The notes beneath the pieces were generated by a model that worked only from the letters and a program-made list of their open reading frames with translations, ran no database searches and was not told the origin of the DNA. A DNA stretch of 64,000 bases from Branchiostoma floridae (taxonomy: Eukaryota; Chordata; Leptocardii; Amphioxiformes; Branchiostomatidae), in assembly GCF_000003815.2 (NCBI RefSeq), contig NC_049993.1:13288432-13352431 (forward strand), in the 5' to 3' direction. Shown here piece after piece: positions 41,570-54,818 of the stretch; positions within the stretch are counted from its first letter, which is position 1, and the number at the start of each line of letters is the position of its first letter. The position numbers and the translations under genes were made by a program.

Positions 41570-43831
41570 GTTGTTGTTTTGATCCGGTGTGTGTGTGATT
41601 TTTGAAATAGCCAAAATGTCACGGAAAGCACTGGTTAGGAGTCTACGGCATCCACTCTAAAACGAAATTCCCCTCGGTCCTGCAAAACAAAATGGCACAG
41701 AAAAACGATCAGAACCAATTTCAACCAAGCGGAAAGATTTCAACGGAATAGGGAAAAAACAAACAGAAAATCAATGATGTACATGGTGACGTTACATAAG
41801 AACGATCCACTAGCGTATACATACACTGTTGGCAGCTGTTTTGTTATGACAAAGGGAGGTTATATGCTATAGCTATATACAATAAAGCCCGATATGCAGT
41901 TAAGATACATCACAGTGTTTTCAGTCGCCAAACACATTTTCTTGTTCCATCGCCATTAGACAGGACTAATTAGATTCAAGAATCGCGTTTGCTTTTTAAA
42001 TTTGATCGGATGGCCTTCCTAGTAAACCTCCTGGTAAATGGAAACGTTGTTGAATTCCCAAGGAAGTTAAGTTCTTTGCAAACGTCGTTATCAAGGCCAG
42101 GCCATTATATCTATCAGGCGTTTGGTAATGGTGGAGGCACACTCACTGGGGTTTGTGATGTCGTTAGTGCATAATGGATGTCATTGGCCCCTTTTAAATC
42201 TGAGTGGCCCAATCACGCATACGTGGAAAAAGGGATGCGACGTGGCTACGACCGTCTGAGAGAGTAGTAGGTGACATGACCTCTGTACATGTGTGACTTT
42301 TGCATGACACCCGCACAACAAGCGTCGACCCACATATTGAAGGTTGGTAGCAGGGCCAAGTAGACTACGTCAAATGTCAACAGTGTGTCGTGAGCCGTAT
42401 TAATTGTGAGCATATATTAAAAACAGTTTTATACATGACGCAACTTTAATACGGGAGACCTATTATAGAATCGTGACAGACACACCTACCTTACTAGTAA
42501 TTGTTCATACAAGAGTACTAATGACCTCCTCTCAAGTTATTCACAACCTGATTTCCCTTCTTTTTTCAAGTCAATGGCCAAGGACAACCGTACCCAGCAC
42601 AAGTGTCTAACTATACAAACTACGACTTGGTTGACTAACTTGAGCTACGTATATACCGCCGTGCGAAGTCTAGAGCGAGTACTAAACGTATTCAACAAGA
42701 AATACACTTCCGTGTAGAACTGTTTTATCCATGTACACAGAATATTATATTTCATATGATACTGAAAACTGCCTTAAATGTTGCTATAGTCTTTAGAGTT
42801 CAGTATTGAAAGATCGTTTTTGACACCCAAGACAACTAGGAAGTCATGAACTGAGAACCTATCGCACCGTGAAGTGCCGGCAGAGCCTGGTACAGCCACA
42901 TGACTGCATAGAGTACAAATTGTTTGCCTTGGGCTATTGACATGGGTGCATAGTGACAAAGGCATGTGGTGAACGCCCTTCCGTCAACATGTTATAGGCT
43001 GGACCGACATCGTTATGGGCTAACATAATTTACTTAATTTTAAGACGGTATGGTGTCACTGAATAGGAAATGTAAAACGAGCGTTCAGTACATGCCTTTG
43101 GTACGTTGACTTTGTCGATATTGCGTAGTGACCTTCTAGATTACACATTTTTCTATAACGCTGGTATGATATATCCTTGGTACAATATAGCACTGTGTAT
43201 TCATTCGCACAGTACTAGTGTACGTTCTTTCAAGTACATAGTCTCACCCAGCACCGATCTAGACTATTGACTGTTACCGAGATAAAAGTACAAATAGTAC
43301 GGTACAAATCCTAAAACAGGTCAATCTGGCTAATTTCCAAATTCTACCTTGGTTTCCTAAACACCTACGAAATTATTATCCATAGTGGAATCAAACACCT
43401 GTAGGTTTACCTTATGATTCCTGTCCGTAGCGCTGTGCTATCTCCTTAGAGTCTTCATGATTGTGTTCCCGTCTTAAGGAAAGATCCTTGGTAAGATTCG
43501 CGGAAAGATTCGCGGTAGAGACTTACCGAAATGACTCACCTAATCTATTGCCGGTTGTTACGCAGGTGTGTTGGGGTCATTTGGGGACTATGGGTAACAG
43601 CATATTCCATTTTACCATTAGGGGTGATCTGAGAAGTGTTTTGCCACTTTGAAAAATGAGATTTATTGCTTTATTCACACATATGAACCTAATTCAAGAC
43701 CATAGATCTTTATTCATTAGTGTATATCTGACATAATAAATATGTTGTTGTAGAAAAATTTATTGTTATATTTAAGACAAAAATATTTCATATGGCATCC
43801 CGTGGATAAAGTAGGCTGTTCTAATTCCAAA
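41570..43831. other. Intergenic region between divergent PTCHD3-like and TRMT13 genes
   Basis: Near 41,683 a minus-strand AG (ttttgcag) would join an upstream non-coding exon to the PTCHD3-like start, as at its paralogue. Otherwise AT-rich, with no further gene, RNA or repeat that I can support. Confidence 0.4.
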
Positions 43832-46800
43832 ATGGCCGACCAACAGCACCAAGAAAGGTGTGCTTTCTTTTTAAAAAGAAAACAGCGCTTCTGCAAGCTT
43901 ATTCCAGGTCCTGGCAAGAAGTTCTGTGGTGAACACGCCAATTTTGCACCAGAAGATGAGGTAGCGGTGGTATTTTTATATTTTGCAGTGCCACAAGTTT
44001 GTTTTGAATGTTTGTAAAACTCGTGGGAGGGGGGCATGTATATGTAGAAAATTATGAAGCCAAGTTGTTTTGTTTACTAAAAAGTAAACGTGGTTGCCGA
44101 ATTTTCTTCTTTGTTTTCTGTCTACTAGACTGGTGCAGGGCGAAAACGTGTGAACTGTCCTCTGGATCCAAATCAGTAAGTATCTGAAACGTGAACTAAT
44201 TCAATATAGCTGAAATATTATAAAGTTAACGGCACTGAACTTTAATCCAACGCAACTTTAATCCAACACTTTTCAGAACCCATCTGTCAGTCAAAAACTA
44301 GCTCCAGTATGCAAATTCCTTTGAGTGCTTTACAAAACCAGTAAGGTATTCGACTTAAAACATTGTAAGTTTGGGCTCACAAAGATCGCACGTTGTAGCG
44401 ACAAGTTAATCAACTTTCCGGTATGTTTTCCTGCCGTTAATCAAGCCGTGGGAGGAGGGCAGCGATCGTAATTCAAAGAAATTCTACTCTTCGTCCTCAC
44501 ATTACACATTCATCATCACAGTAAATATAGGGAAAAATGAATAAACAGTCCATCCAAGACAACCAACATGCCTTGAAGTGTCCCTCTTTCAAGTGCAGGG
44601 CCAGGCTTCTGTTACACAAATTCAGTGGAAATCCGAACACGCGCCATTTTGAATCATATTTCAGCACGCCCCTTCACCCCTATTCTTGAAAGTTCTCACA
44701 CCCAAAGGCTAGCAGGACGGATCTCACCGGCAATACCAACATCCCCCACATGGGGGACGTGCTGTATGGAGTTTGTAGTGTGTTTTGCAGGAATATTTTT
44801 TGGGAGCCATTTACAAAACAACATATTTACCACCATTTGCTTACTAAACAACGGATGAAAAGTTTTATAGAACATCATAACCGTGTAGTAGAACAGCAGA
44901 ATGGATTTGCCGTTGGTTGATGCATTTTCAGGCCATGTGTAGGTCGCGGCTATCAACAGTTTACTGACATGCCGATTTGCCAATTAAACCTTTACTAAGT
45001 GCCTGCCGTTTGATACAAATGTGTCCTTGTAAATATGAAATCCATAGATAAACAGCCTTGTTATATCATTGTGTTGGATTAAAGTTTCACTGGGAATAGA
45101 ATCCCAAGGGACTTACTATCAGTTACACTCTCTTTGAAGTGTTATTTTCTTGCGACACCACAGAAAGTGGGAGACCAATTCACGTGTAGCAATGGCCGGG
45201 GAAACATAGTAAACAATGTACTAAACAGTATCTGGAAAGCGCAAAATCCTGCTTGTTTATTTATGGTTTAGTTTTGAATATGCTGAAATGTGTTCAGTGC
45301 CGTTATAACTTTATATTTCTGTTTATTCTTCTCTTTGATTCTCTTTGAAAATATTGAGATAGTTTTATTCATGATTTTAGCTCATCAATGAGTATGTATG
45401 TCTCCCTCCCTTCCTTCTCCAGTACCTGTTATGAAGACCAGCTGAAGAAACACCTGAAGAAATGCAACTCCAGACAAAAACCTTCACCGGTAATTCCTAC
45501 AACTGTTAAACCATCTTTGAAATGTAGTATCCAAAATCTTATCCACTTGCTGGAGTAACTGCTTTTTGGAAGATGTTAAATGATCACTAAACACATTGTT
45601 ATGACTAAAATGAAAAGTCAAATGGAATGTTATGAGTTCACAGCCTTTAAATTGTTGCAATACCACTTATCATTTTCTTACTCAGAAATTGAACAGATTG
45701 ACACATTTGAAAATAAAAAGATTAATTAAGCAACATGATTTTTAATTTGATCGTATTCAGTTGTGTTTGCACCTGTATGTTACAGCTTTACATACAGAGA
45801 GGTGTGAACTCTGGTCTCAGCTGTGGACAGTGCAAGGAAGAGGATGCAAAGGTGAGCAACATCATGACAACTTTTCTATGTAAGATTGGTGACATGACAG
45901 GATTTGAAGCCGGCACCATATGGTTCTGATCCAAATACTGTAAATGTAGAAACTATCGCAGTGGTTTATTTAACATTCACGTTTTTTGTGGTGGTTGCTT
46001 CACCGCGAACTTAAAACCACCGCGAACATTTTTCTATGGCAGTAAGAGACTACAGAGCATGGTGCTAACACAAACTTAAAACCACGGCGAAAGTCCTTTT
46101 TCCCGCTAAGGCCACAGCAAGTAAATTTTATGGATGACATCCGCGCGCTCATTAATTTTCACCTGATTTCAGAAAAAACAACAAGAATTTTTTTTCTTCT
46201 TCAGGGAAGGCCGGATAGACGAAAATGGGTAAAGGTTGTGTTGTAACCTAATCACTGAATGTAGAATTGACACTAGAGACTCTGTAGCATTGACTGTAGT
46301 TGCAGAGGTGCAACTTGATGGATAGTTGTAAAAGTGGCACAACTATGGAAGCTATGAGTATAGTTGCCAACATGGTTAATGATACCAGTCTACCACACTA
46401 GTGTCACTTTAACTGAACTGGTGCACTTCTTAAATACAGGAATCAATGCCTTGTTGGCTGTGATGCCATATTTTGTCACTTCAAGTCTTGTTACAACGTC
46501 TATTTTGAAAATTTGCCATCTTGTTTTTTTTACCCATCTTGGTTTTTTTTCGCCCTATCTCATTATTTTTGCAGTCTGCAGAGGATGTCATCCATAAAAT
46601 TTACTTGCTGTGGCCTAACATGAAATTAAATCCCAGTGAACTTAAATGCATTTACAGTACTTCATGCCACACAACCGCACATTCTATGCTCTTATATGAT
46701 ATTCTAACTTCTATGTCAATGTTTTATTTATTAAGGTTCTTGAATATTCTATGAATATTCTATCTTCTATGAAGTGTTTCAGAGATCTCACAAAATATGA

Positions 46801-49800
46801 TAAACGATGAGCTAACATGTTAGTACCAGGGAGAATCATAATTATTGGTTTTTGTTCCAGATAAGTCATCATTCCATGAGCACAGAAGAACTGATGTCAT
46901 TTGTAGAAAGAGTTCGTACAGCTTACAAAGGTAACTTCCAAAGTTGTTGTTTTTAATACAAACAAAATGTATTGGCAAAGTGAAATGTGTATCTTGTTCT
47001 ATGGGATACATCCTTTTTGTACATATGCATGTAGAGTAAAAAAAAAATTGTCACAAAATTTTGTGTCTTATTGCCTAGTCCTATAGATAAGTTATCAGCT
47101 ATCCAATACATACAATATATAGTCAAAGTATCACATACAACACCTGAATTGTGCATGCTAACTGTTATCGATTGTTAGTTGAAAAATGAGCATAAGATTA
47201 GAAATGTTTTACTACTTTTACAGGGAGTGTTTTAGACATCCCTGAAGCTGTACTATCTCACCAGGGAATGAAAGCAATGCTTGAGGATCCAGACAATGGA
47301 GCATCAGCACTCAAACACCTCAAACAACAGGTAAGTCTACCTGCACTCATCTTCAATCAGAACTAAATGTGTATGTAATTTCTTATACACCTAGCAACCT
47401 TTAGGGGGTATCTTAGTTTCTTACTGAAGCTTCGGTACATTTTTGGCAGCACTGTGGCTGAGCAGACTTTGACAGAGCACACAACGAAATTCATTGAAAA
47501 AACAAATCTTTTAACGCTTTGTGTGTTTTGTTGTATTTTTAGTCATGCTTTTACGTTTGCATGATATTCCCATATTAGAGTCAAGGACAACAAAGTTTCA
47601 ATGTAGAACGCAGCAATATAATGCTGTGTGCATACCACAGTCCAGTGAGATACCCAAACTTTTATTTCTACCCAAACAAAAAGGGCTTTTTTACTTTTTT
47701 TAGTGCAACTTAGATGTAACAGTGTTTCTTGTTTTTTTAAAGGAAATGACATGTACAAAGCATTCTTAACCTTCTCCATGCAGTCTAACATGTTAATGAA
47801 TGCATATTTGGTCCCTAATGTCTAAATAAACAGTCTGTAGGTTAAAGAAACTTTACACCCATACATCAAAGTAATGATATGTGTTTTTTATTTACATTTA
47901 CAGGCTTCCCTCATTGGTCACCTAGATCACCTAGATCTGTTAAAATCTGACGTCTGCTTCATAGAGTTTGGCGCAGGAAGAGGTGAAAAGCTTCACTGTA
48001 AATCGTTCAACTGTACTTTCACAATGACCTTGTCACCTTGTACTTCAAAATCGTGATGTAACAAATATGTGTTTTTCTTTGTTGTAAAGCTGTTTGTTGT
48101 TGTTGTAGGAAGGCTGTCCCACTATGTACAGATGTGCCTCCCAGAACAAGCCGCCTCCCACTTTATTGTGATTGACAGGGCCAACACCAAACATAAGGTA
48201 AGGACAACAATCAAATAAACAATATACTCCATTATACTGTAAATACATGTAAGTTTGCAGGCATTTAATTTCACTGTTACAGTAGCAGAAGAATGGAGGT
48301 TTGCGGAGGTTTCGAGTTTGCTGTAGCGCTATATACCATAGTCACATACTGGAATGGAATAATGCTCAAATTTTTTTGAGTTTCAGTTTGTGGTAAAGCA
48401 GCCACCACAAAAACTGTAAACATTTCTGCACTTGCTTAGTATCCTTTGTAACATGTACTTACCCATTATTGCATGTAGTCAGAAGGAACAACTCCACAAA
48501 CACTGTAGCAAAAGTGCTGTTTTTTTGGCAAAATACTTTCATGCAAGGTTCAGTGTTTCACAAAATTACAAACTTCTCATACTACTGCATATTTCTATCC
48601 TTTTTTTTTCCAGTTTGATAAAAACATCCGCCGTGGTGAGAAAGGACCAGACTTTGAGAGACTGAAGGTTGATATTGAGGACCTAAACCTGGGTAAGTAG
48701 TGCTGTTATCCAATTTAGCTTGTTATGCAAGTAATGCTATTTTCTACTATTTTATCTGTAACTGAATTTACAAAGTGTGTAAGATATCATTAAAAAATCT
48801 TTTATGTCATTTTGTTGCTAGGCTTGGTGCCCAGTATGGCTGAACACAAGGGACCAGTAGCTGCCATCAGTAAACATCTGTGTGGGGCTGCTACAGGTAA
48901 TGTCAGCTTCTCTCTCTCTTTTTTCCTTTCTTCCTTTTTTATTCTTTCTTTCAGTTTTTGATTTGTAACTTTTGTTCTAGACACATTGTACATGAATCTA
49001 TTAATTCTGAAAAAAAATCAATGTTTCTTTTGGCAAGCAAAAATATGTTTAGACCTATATCTAGTATCAAGATTAAATTTGTCACGTGTGGGTGTTATAG
49101 TATAGACATGAAATGATCTCCGGGCAGATACATTCATTATATCAATACCACAAATATGCATTGTACATCCTAAGCTATATTCCGTTGAAATTGAACTCCT
49201 TTATTTCTACAGATCTTACTCTGAGATGTCTTATAGAGACCCTTCACTGCAAAAGTTCAAGAAACAGTTCCAAAGAAGTTTTTACAAGTTCCTCCACAAG
49301 TGAGACAGCATCTAGACAACACCCAGTATCAGACAACATAGCCCAGGAGAGCAATACAACAGAGAAACAGTTAGTAGATGGTCCAGCATCACCCATTATT
49401 AGAGATACGGAGGAGAATAGGGATGACTTAGAAGATGGAAGACAAAAGGAAGTGTCAACAGCAAGAACAGACAACTCAAGTCCTCCATCCAAGAGATTAA
49501 AGGAAGAAGATGCTCAGAAGACAAGGTGAAGAGTAGACAGGTTTTGACTTGTAGAAATTTGCCCCTCTATAACTGACTTGTGCAATGTCTTCAACTTGAG
49601 ACTCTCAATTAATGTCAGAAGGCATGAGGAGTCTTTTCATTTGTTTTCATCGTTTCAGAAAAGTATTTGGGGAACGACTGTGTTGATCAGTTATCCATAG
49701 GTTATTTTCGTTTGATTTTTAATAGTTTCATCAGGTTCGTAGATGAGTTGTAGATGAATGGATAGTTAAGTTCTTTGGTACATAATGGATATCGGAAAAT

Positions 49801-51217
49801 CTTCTTTAGTCATGAACCAATAATGAGGGGGATACAAACTTAGTCGTGTTTGGGATCCCATTCATCCCTCTGAAGTGCCACCTAGCAGTGGAAGGAAGAC
49901 TGCAAGTTGAGTCATTATTGCCCCGCTGAAGGTAGCAGAAGTACTACCAAAATATATTGTGATTCAAAGAATTTTCTTTTTGGTGATGCCATAGGGGCGG
50001 ATCCAGTAGTACAGTACTGCAATTGAATTGTCACATATTCCAAAATTCCACTTATTCATTCCCAAGGAAATCTGTTTCTGGCAGCACTTAATGGGACTTA
50101 ATTAACATATAGCAGGAAGGAACTCTTGGGGCATGGGATAGGTGGTAGGTTGTACACACGAGTATATTTTTACGTCGATGTAGGTTAGACATCCAGGTAA
50201 TAAGATATGCCAAAAACCATATCCAGTTGCTTGAGTAACTACTTTTTGGCGAGTATATTTTTCATTACAGATTTCTAAAGATATTTCAAACGTTGTATTT
50301 TCCAGCCAAGTAGAGTGTATCCTGATAGCTCTGTGCTGTCACCACCGCTGTACCTGGACTAGTTATGTGGGGAAAGGTTTCTTCACTAGTATTGGCTTCA
50401 CTGAAGAGGACTTCCACTTACTGAGGAGCATGTCCAGCTGGGCGACCTGCGGGTTTGCGAGGGGTCAGACAAAGAACGCGGGAGGGAATGAGGAAGAAGT
50501 GAAGGAGAACAGTGAAGAAGAGGGAGAGGAGGAAAAGTATGAACAATCAAAGTGAGTATTGTTGTATTTATTATTCTAGTATTAAGTGATCATAGTTGAC
50601 AGGAGGGCAGCAAATTTGACTGGCATTGAATGGTAAAGTCGTATCTAATGGCACAGTGGCAAGACTAGCGGACACAATATCGAGACGTTATTGCTTCGAT
50701 TCCCAGCATTTCTGGCTATACATAATGTCTGTGGGAAAGACACTTTATACGACTTTCGTTACTCCATCCAGGTATAAAAATGGGTCCCTGACTTTGGTAA
50801 AGTAAATGTTAAGTATAGCAGATACCCTGTGGTGTTCAATCGCATTATGAAGCAAGTGGCAGGACAGAGCTGGAGGGACTCTGTATCCTAGAATTTGAAT
50901 ATGTTTGAGTAAGAATAAAAAGAGCAGTAGTTTGTTAGGCTAGACCATGTGAAGGTGAACATTTTGATGATATGAATTTGCTTGCAAATGTTAGTCTTCT
51001 ATATTTTTGGCAACCCCTCAGGGCAGCAGCCATCTGGACTGTGGAAGAGAGGGAGGAGATTGGGCGGCAGTGTAAGAGACTCCTGGACCAAGGCAGACTG
51101 TGGTACCTACAGCAGTGTGACTTCAACACTCAACTGGTGCACTATGTGGAACCAGATGTGTCATTGGAAAATATAGCCATTGTTGCAACAAGGAAAAAAC
51201 CTACAACCACAACATAA
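43832..51217 (+). CDS. TRMT13: tRNA:m4X modification enzyme TRM13 homologue, complete, 13 exons
   Basis: Methylates the 2'-O of nucleotide 4 in the acceptor stem of certain tRNAs with S-adenosylmethionine. Exons: 43832-43960, 44129-44175, 45423-45489, 45786-45851, 46861-46930, 47224-47330, 47904-47982, 48109-48197, 48614-48692, 48822-48896, 49213-49525, 50306-50551, 51022-51217. All introns are GT-AG and in phase, giving 520 aa. N-terminus: TRM13-type CCCH finger (C10, C21, C32, H35), then a CHHC finger (C53, H59, H69, C73). The methyltransferase core has FIEFGAGRGRLSHYV (SAM-binding motif I at about 182), KHLCG (262-266), ALCCHHRC (382-389) and SSWATCG. The region 271-373 is a low-complexity acidic/serine insert larger than in the human enzyme, which accounts for the extra length (human is 481). 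The C-terminal SLENI motif also matches. Confidence 0.97.
46107..46617. mobile_element. TIR element with TA target site, 'aggccac' family
   Basis: TIRs 'aggccacagcaagtaaattt' then 'tatggatgacatcc' are nearly perfect over about 35 bp at 46,109 and 46,581-46,615, and both ends are flanked by TA. About 510 bp without a transposase frame: a mariner/Tc1-type MITE in TRMT13 intron 4. It is the best-preserved member of a family with fragments at 25,001 and 30,250. Confidence 0.88.
47405..47656. mobile_element. Diverged TIR element in TRMT13 intron 6
   Basis: 'gggtatcttagttt' at 47,406 and 'cagtgagatacccaaac' near 47,644 are degenerate inverted ends. Internal features ('tagtcatgcttttacg') match the 25,260 fragment of the 'ggtgcggcac' family, so it is probably an old member. 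Confidence 0.45.
49950..50270. repeat. Repeat debris in TRMT13 intron 11
   Basis: 'tttttggtgatgccatagggg' at 49,979 matches the terminal motif at 8,562 and 36,995. 'atatccagttgcttgagtaa' then 'ctactttttgg' at 50,219 matches 'ttatccacttgctggagtaa' then 'ctgctttttgg' at 45,539 in intron 3. Old transposon fragments, no coding capacity. Confidence 0.5.
50640..50965 (+). repeat. SINE-like repeat plus dispersed repeat copy 2 (TRMT13 intron 12)
   Basis: The first part (50,645-50,815) has a SINE look: a degraded B box (gcttcgattccc at 50,693), then 'gggaaagacactttatacga' and 'atgggtccctgactttggt'. The second part (50,820-50,965) is the forward-orientation partner of the repeat at 9,012-9,145. Confidence 0.6.
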
Positions 51218-51476
51218 GACATTGTTTGTGATGTATTTTGTCATGTTTTAAAGTCTCCAAGCAGGTGGGAGGAAGGATTGTAACAGTTCATAACTGAGTT
51301 GGCTGTCAGAAAATAGAGTCAAAGGCCATTGTGATGGTATTTCCCTCCGTTTTCCTTGTATGGGAAAGCAGATATAATATTTTCCTCACTATTTTTTTCT
51401 TGTTTTGCCATTGTACTCAACACTTTTTATAATGTGCTACATCGGCCAAACGACATGTGATTTATACGTTAATAGC
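51218..51476 (+). other. Proximal 3' flank of TRMT13
   Basis: Probable 3' UTR. No AATAAA appears before the MITE at 51,477; candidate signals lie inside that MITE (51,544) and at 52,195. Confidence 0.35.
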
Positions 51477-51842
51477 TAAGGCCACACCAATTTAATTTCT
51501 TGGTTCACGGATTTTTTCATGAAAAATATGGAGCGAGAGGGCGAAATAAAAATAAAAATTGTAAAATGGTTGGGGTAAAGGTAATGGCTAATCCAAAACA
51601 TAAAGAAAAAAAGTTTTCAGCTTGAAAAAAGTACAAAAACGCTATTTTTGTACAGTAACAGCACCTGTACCCACACTTTAAAGAGCTTATAATATAAAGG
51701 CCAATTTGCAACACCAGAAAGTTGGTGAATGGTTTCATTAATGGTGAACATTTGCTGAGTGGTAATTTTTATTTTTATTTTTTTTTCCAAAAAATAGGAG
51801 CATGCGAATCCGTGAACCAAGAAATTAAATCGGTGTGGCCTA
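51477..51842. mobile_element. MITE with TA target site and 36-bp TIRs
   Basis: 'aggccacaccaatttaattt' then 'cttggttcacggat' at 51,479 is inverted almost perfectly at 51,806-51,840, and both ends are flanked by TA. The tip 'aggccaca' is shared with the element at 46,107. About 365 bp without a coding frame. It lies in the likely TRMT13 3' UTR and may supply the AATAAA at 51,544. Confidence 0.9.
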
Positions 51843-54381
51843 ATAGGCTTTGAAAATTTGCACAAGGATTTTTACGACCTTTGCTCAAAACACATATTTT
51901 TATGTTGTCAGTTTGTAAGTAAAGACGTGACAGAAATTGGACAGAAGTGACAGAAATGTGACAATTTTATCTAAGCAATATCTAGTGATGATTTTGCTTG
52001 AATGTCAGTATCTCTTTAAGAAGTCAAAATCCTTTCTGTGCTGAACATGTTTAATGTTTCATAAACACTGTTCCAAAAGAATATATTCATGAATTTCTCA
52101 TTATCAAATAGATAAGAAAATGTGCCAATATTTTTTATCTTATGTTATTGAGTCCTTTTAGTCCACAAAATGATATTTAGGTAATCATTTATAGAATAAA
52201 GAAATGACAATTTCAAGACATCAAGATTTTTGTATAATGTTTTCCTGTGCTAGTACCATGTGAGTTTTTATTCATTATTTTTTATCATTCACATATATTT
52301 ATTGAGATTCGGGAAAAGAGCACAATGCATAGAATAAGTTCTCCCTTCAAAGACCATAAATTATGAACGTAGTATTAAAAATACACAACAATAACAATGG
52401 GGAAAAAGTTATTCAACATTACATGTAAATATAAGATGCTTTATGGAAAGAAAGCCTAAACAAGACATGTCGATATTAAGCAAAAATCTACCTGTTAAGT
52501 CAAAGATTTGAGCAATATTGAATATGTTACAGTTTTGTAGCATTACGAATTAAATTTAAGTGTAAAATTGGCAAAGAGCATAGTGTAAATGAGTGGCTCC
52601 TCGCATTGGTAAAGAGCATAGTGTACTGTCATTGTGTTACTGTACATATACAACGTTAGAAAGAGATAACAGTATACTTCTTTGACTATCAAGTTACGTT
52701 CTGTTGACAGCTTTATAACCTTCAGATATATATGGCGGGTCACAACAGTTGTTGACATCTTCCGCCATACAAAGAGAGTACTGGGCACATTCTTGATCTA
52801 AAATTAGAGGACCGAAAATGTTCGGCGAGCCAACGTGAGCATTCATACAAGTACTCTCCAAAAGAACCTGTAAATTTAGGTTGAAAGAGATGACTATGGA
52901 CATTTAGAATGCTATATTAGAAGTATAGTTAGAATGCTAAAGATCTATCTAGTACGTGTTTATAGTTATTATTGAAAAACTATAAGTGTGCGTAGAGACG
53001 TTTTATTGCGTTTTTTCCTTTTCTGTTCTTATCAATAATAGTAATGATACAAACTTGTGAGGGTAAGTGTTTATAGTCTATGGCATTGTACTGATAGCCA
53101 CAAAAATGGCTAACCAGTTTGGACCGGCATGAACCTGCTGTCAAAGCCGGAACTCTGACCTTAACCGCAATCCGTCCAATTTAGCTGTCAATCAAAACGG
53201 CTACCAGCCAACCATCTATCTTCTTACTGCAGCTTTGATATTCGGTAGCAAGACTGACACAAAGTTTCCCACCCAAGTTTATATCTCATATCTCACCAAT
53301 AAATCATTAATTAAAATCTATTTGTAATGACACATCGCGATATTTTCAGTGTCGTTATAAATTCTTCTTTTTTCAAATGTTGACATGGTTTAGGTCATTA
53401 TTTGGAGGGTTTTCTTGCGGCTTGTACCTAACTTGTAAAAGACAGCAGTAGCCATGGGAATGACCTTACATACTAAATGTTGTCGTGGATTTTTGAGGAT
53501 ACGTGTAGTTTTGGTGTTAGCAGGATTTATAAAAGGCCGTCAGGGAATTTTGCCGACGGACGGAATGTTGCTGACGGCCGGCGTTGTGACAGCTGTGCGC
53601 GGGGCCTGTCACAGGACTACGGGCAGTTAGACTCCCAGTCCCATCTCATACAAGCCAGTGAGTCTTATATTTGGAACCTTTTTATTGCTTCAAGGCTACG
53701 CTTCAGGGTTAGTTATAGCCGCGGCACAAACCCGCTGCGAATGCCTTGACCGCCGGCCCGAATGAGGTGACCATTTTCGGAGTTGCTGAGTGAGTGAGTG
53801 AAAATTTGTTGGTCCGTCACCACGTACTTCAAGTCAAGGCGTCCTTGGGTGCTGTCCAGTTATAAAGGTATCTATTTTGAATTGAACTACTGTTAAATAA
53901 CGGTTGTCATGACGATTATAACACCGGTTAGTGTACAGAGTCTTTTCCAGCAATTTTTTTAGCAGAGGTCATCATATGCCTCCAATATTGCATCAGCTTT
54001 CGATTCAATGGGCATCAAAAGTTCAATTCTTTATCCACCTGCAATTTATTTTAAAACTAATAATCAAACTCTGGATTTCATAAGCTACAGAGTAATTTTA
54101 ACCCAGCAAAAACCTTGGTTGTGGAGTGGTCGGGACGCCAAGTTGCGGGAAGGTCCGGGATATATGACAGGGGCTTTACTTCCATTAACATTGTCGTCAG
54201 CACAGTTGGAGTTCAGACAATGTGATAGATGCTTGCCACACGGGGTGGAGTACACAACTCATTATTTTTGACGCACAGACACAAATCATCATCGGGGAAT
54301 ATAACAGGACTGTTTCGAATTCATATACAACGTAAAAATGATGTATACATGACGGTGAACCCTGGCTTAGGTCTCAACTAG
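51843..54381. other. Gene-poor region between TRMT13 and the METTL21-like gene
   Basis: AT-rich. AATAAA at 52,195 could end TRMT13. The block 53,520-53,760 is GC-richer with an open frame (53,477-53,749) but no recognisable domain. I looked here for the missing first exon of the METTL21-like gene and found none convincing. Confidence 0.35.
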
Positions 54382-54745
54382 GGGTGGGTACCGGTACGAA
54401 GAACTGTCCTATTCAGGTCAAGAGGATCGGGTCCGGACCTGAACCTGAACCCGAACCTAGACCTAATATTGTGAAAAGTTGTGAATGAGCGATACGCAGA
54501 ACATCATCATAATGGTCCATTTTGCTACAAAGGAATCTGTCTGGTGGAATATCTGACTCCCACTGGCGTTTAAAAAGCCTGTGTTCATGTAAACTGTTTG
54601 ACTAAAGAAACTTGGTAAAAATGACTGTAAACTACTTCGCTCTTGCTATTTTCTTGGACTAGGAAGCGCCAAAACGTTTACGTTTTAGCGCCTGCCGATA
54701 TAATGTGTTCTTTTTCTAATCGGTCCAAAATCCGGTCCACTGATT
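54382..54745. mobile_element. 'ggtaccggtac' family repeat, copy 3
   Basis: Starts 'aggggtgggtaccggtac' (54,381) and contains 'gtccggacctgaacctgaac' and 'tcggtccaaaatccggtcca', matching copies at 30,966 and 27,275. The right terminus is degraded. Confidence 0.65.
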
Positions 54746-54818
54746 AGGTTGTAATCCATGCTCACATATTAATAGGGGAACGAATAAGTTGTAGGATTTT
54801 TGTCTCTCTTTTCCACAG

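Noticed and set aside
49244-49492. Minus-strand serine/leucine-rich ORF
   Set aside because: Antisense of TRMT13 exon 11.
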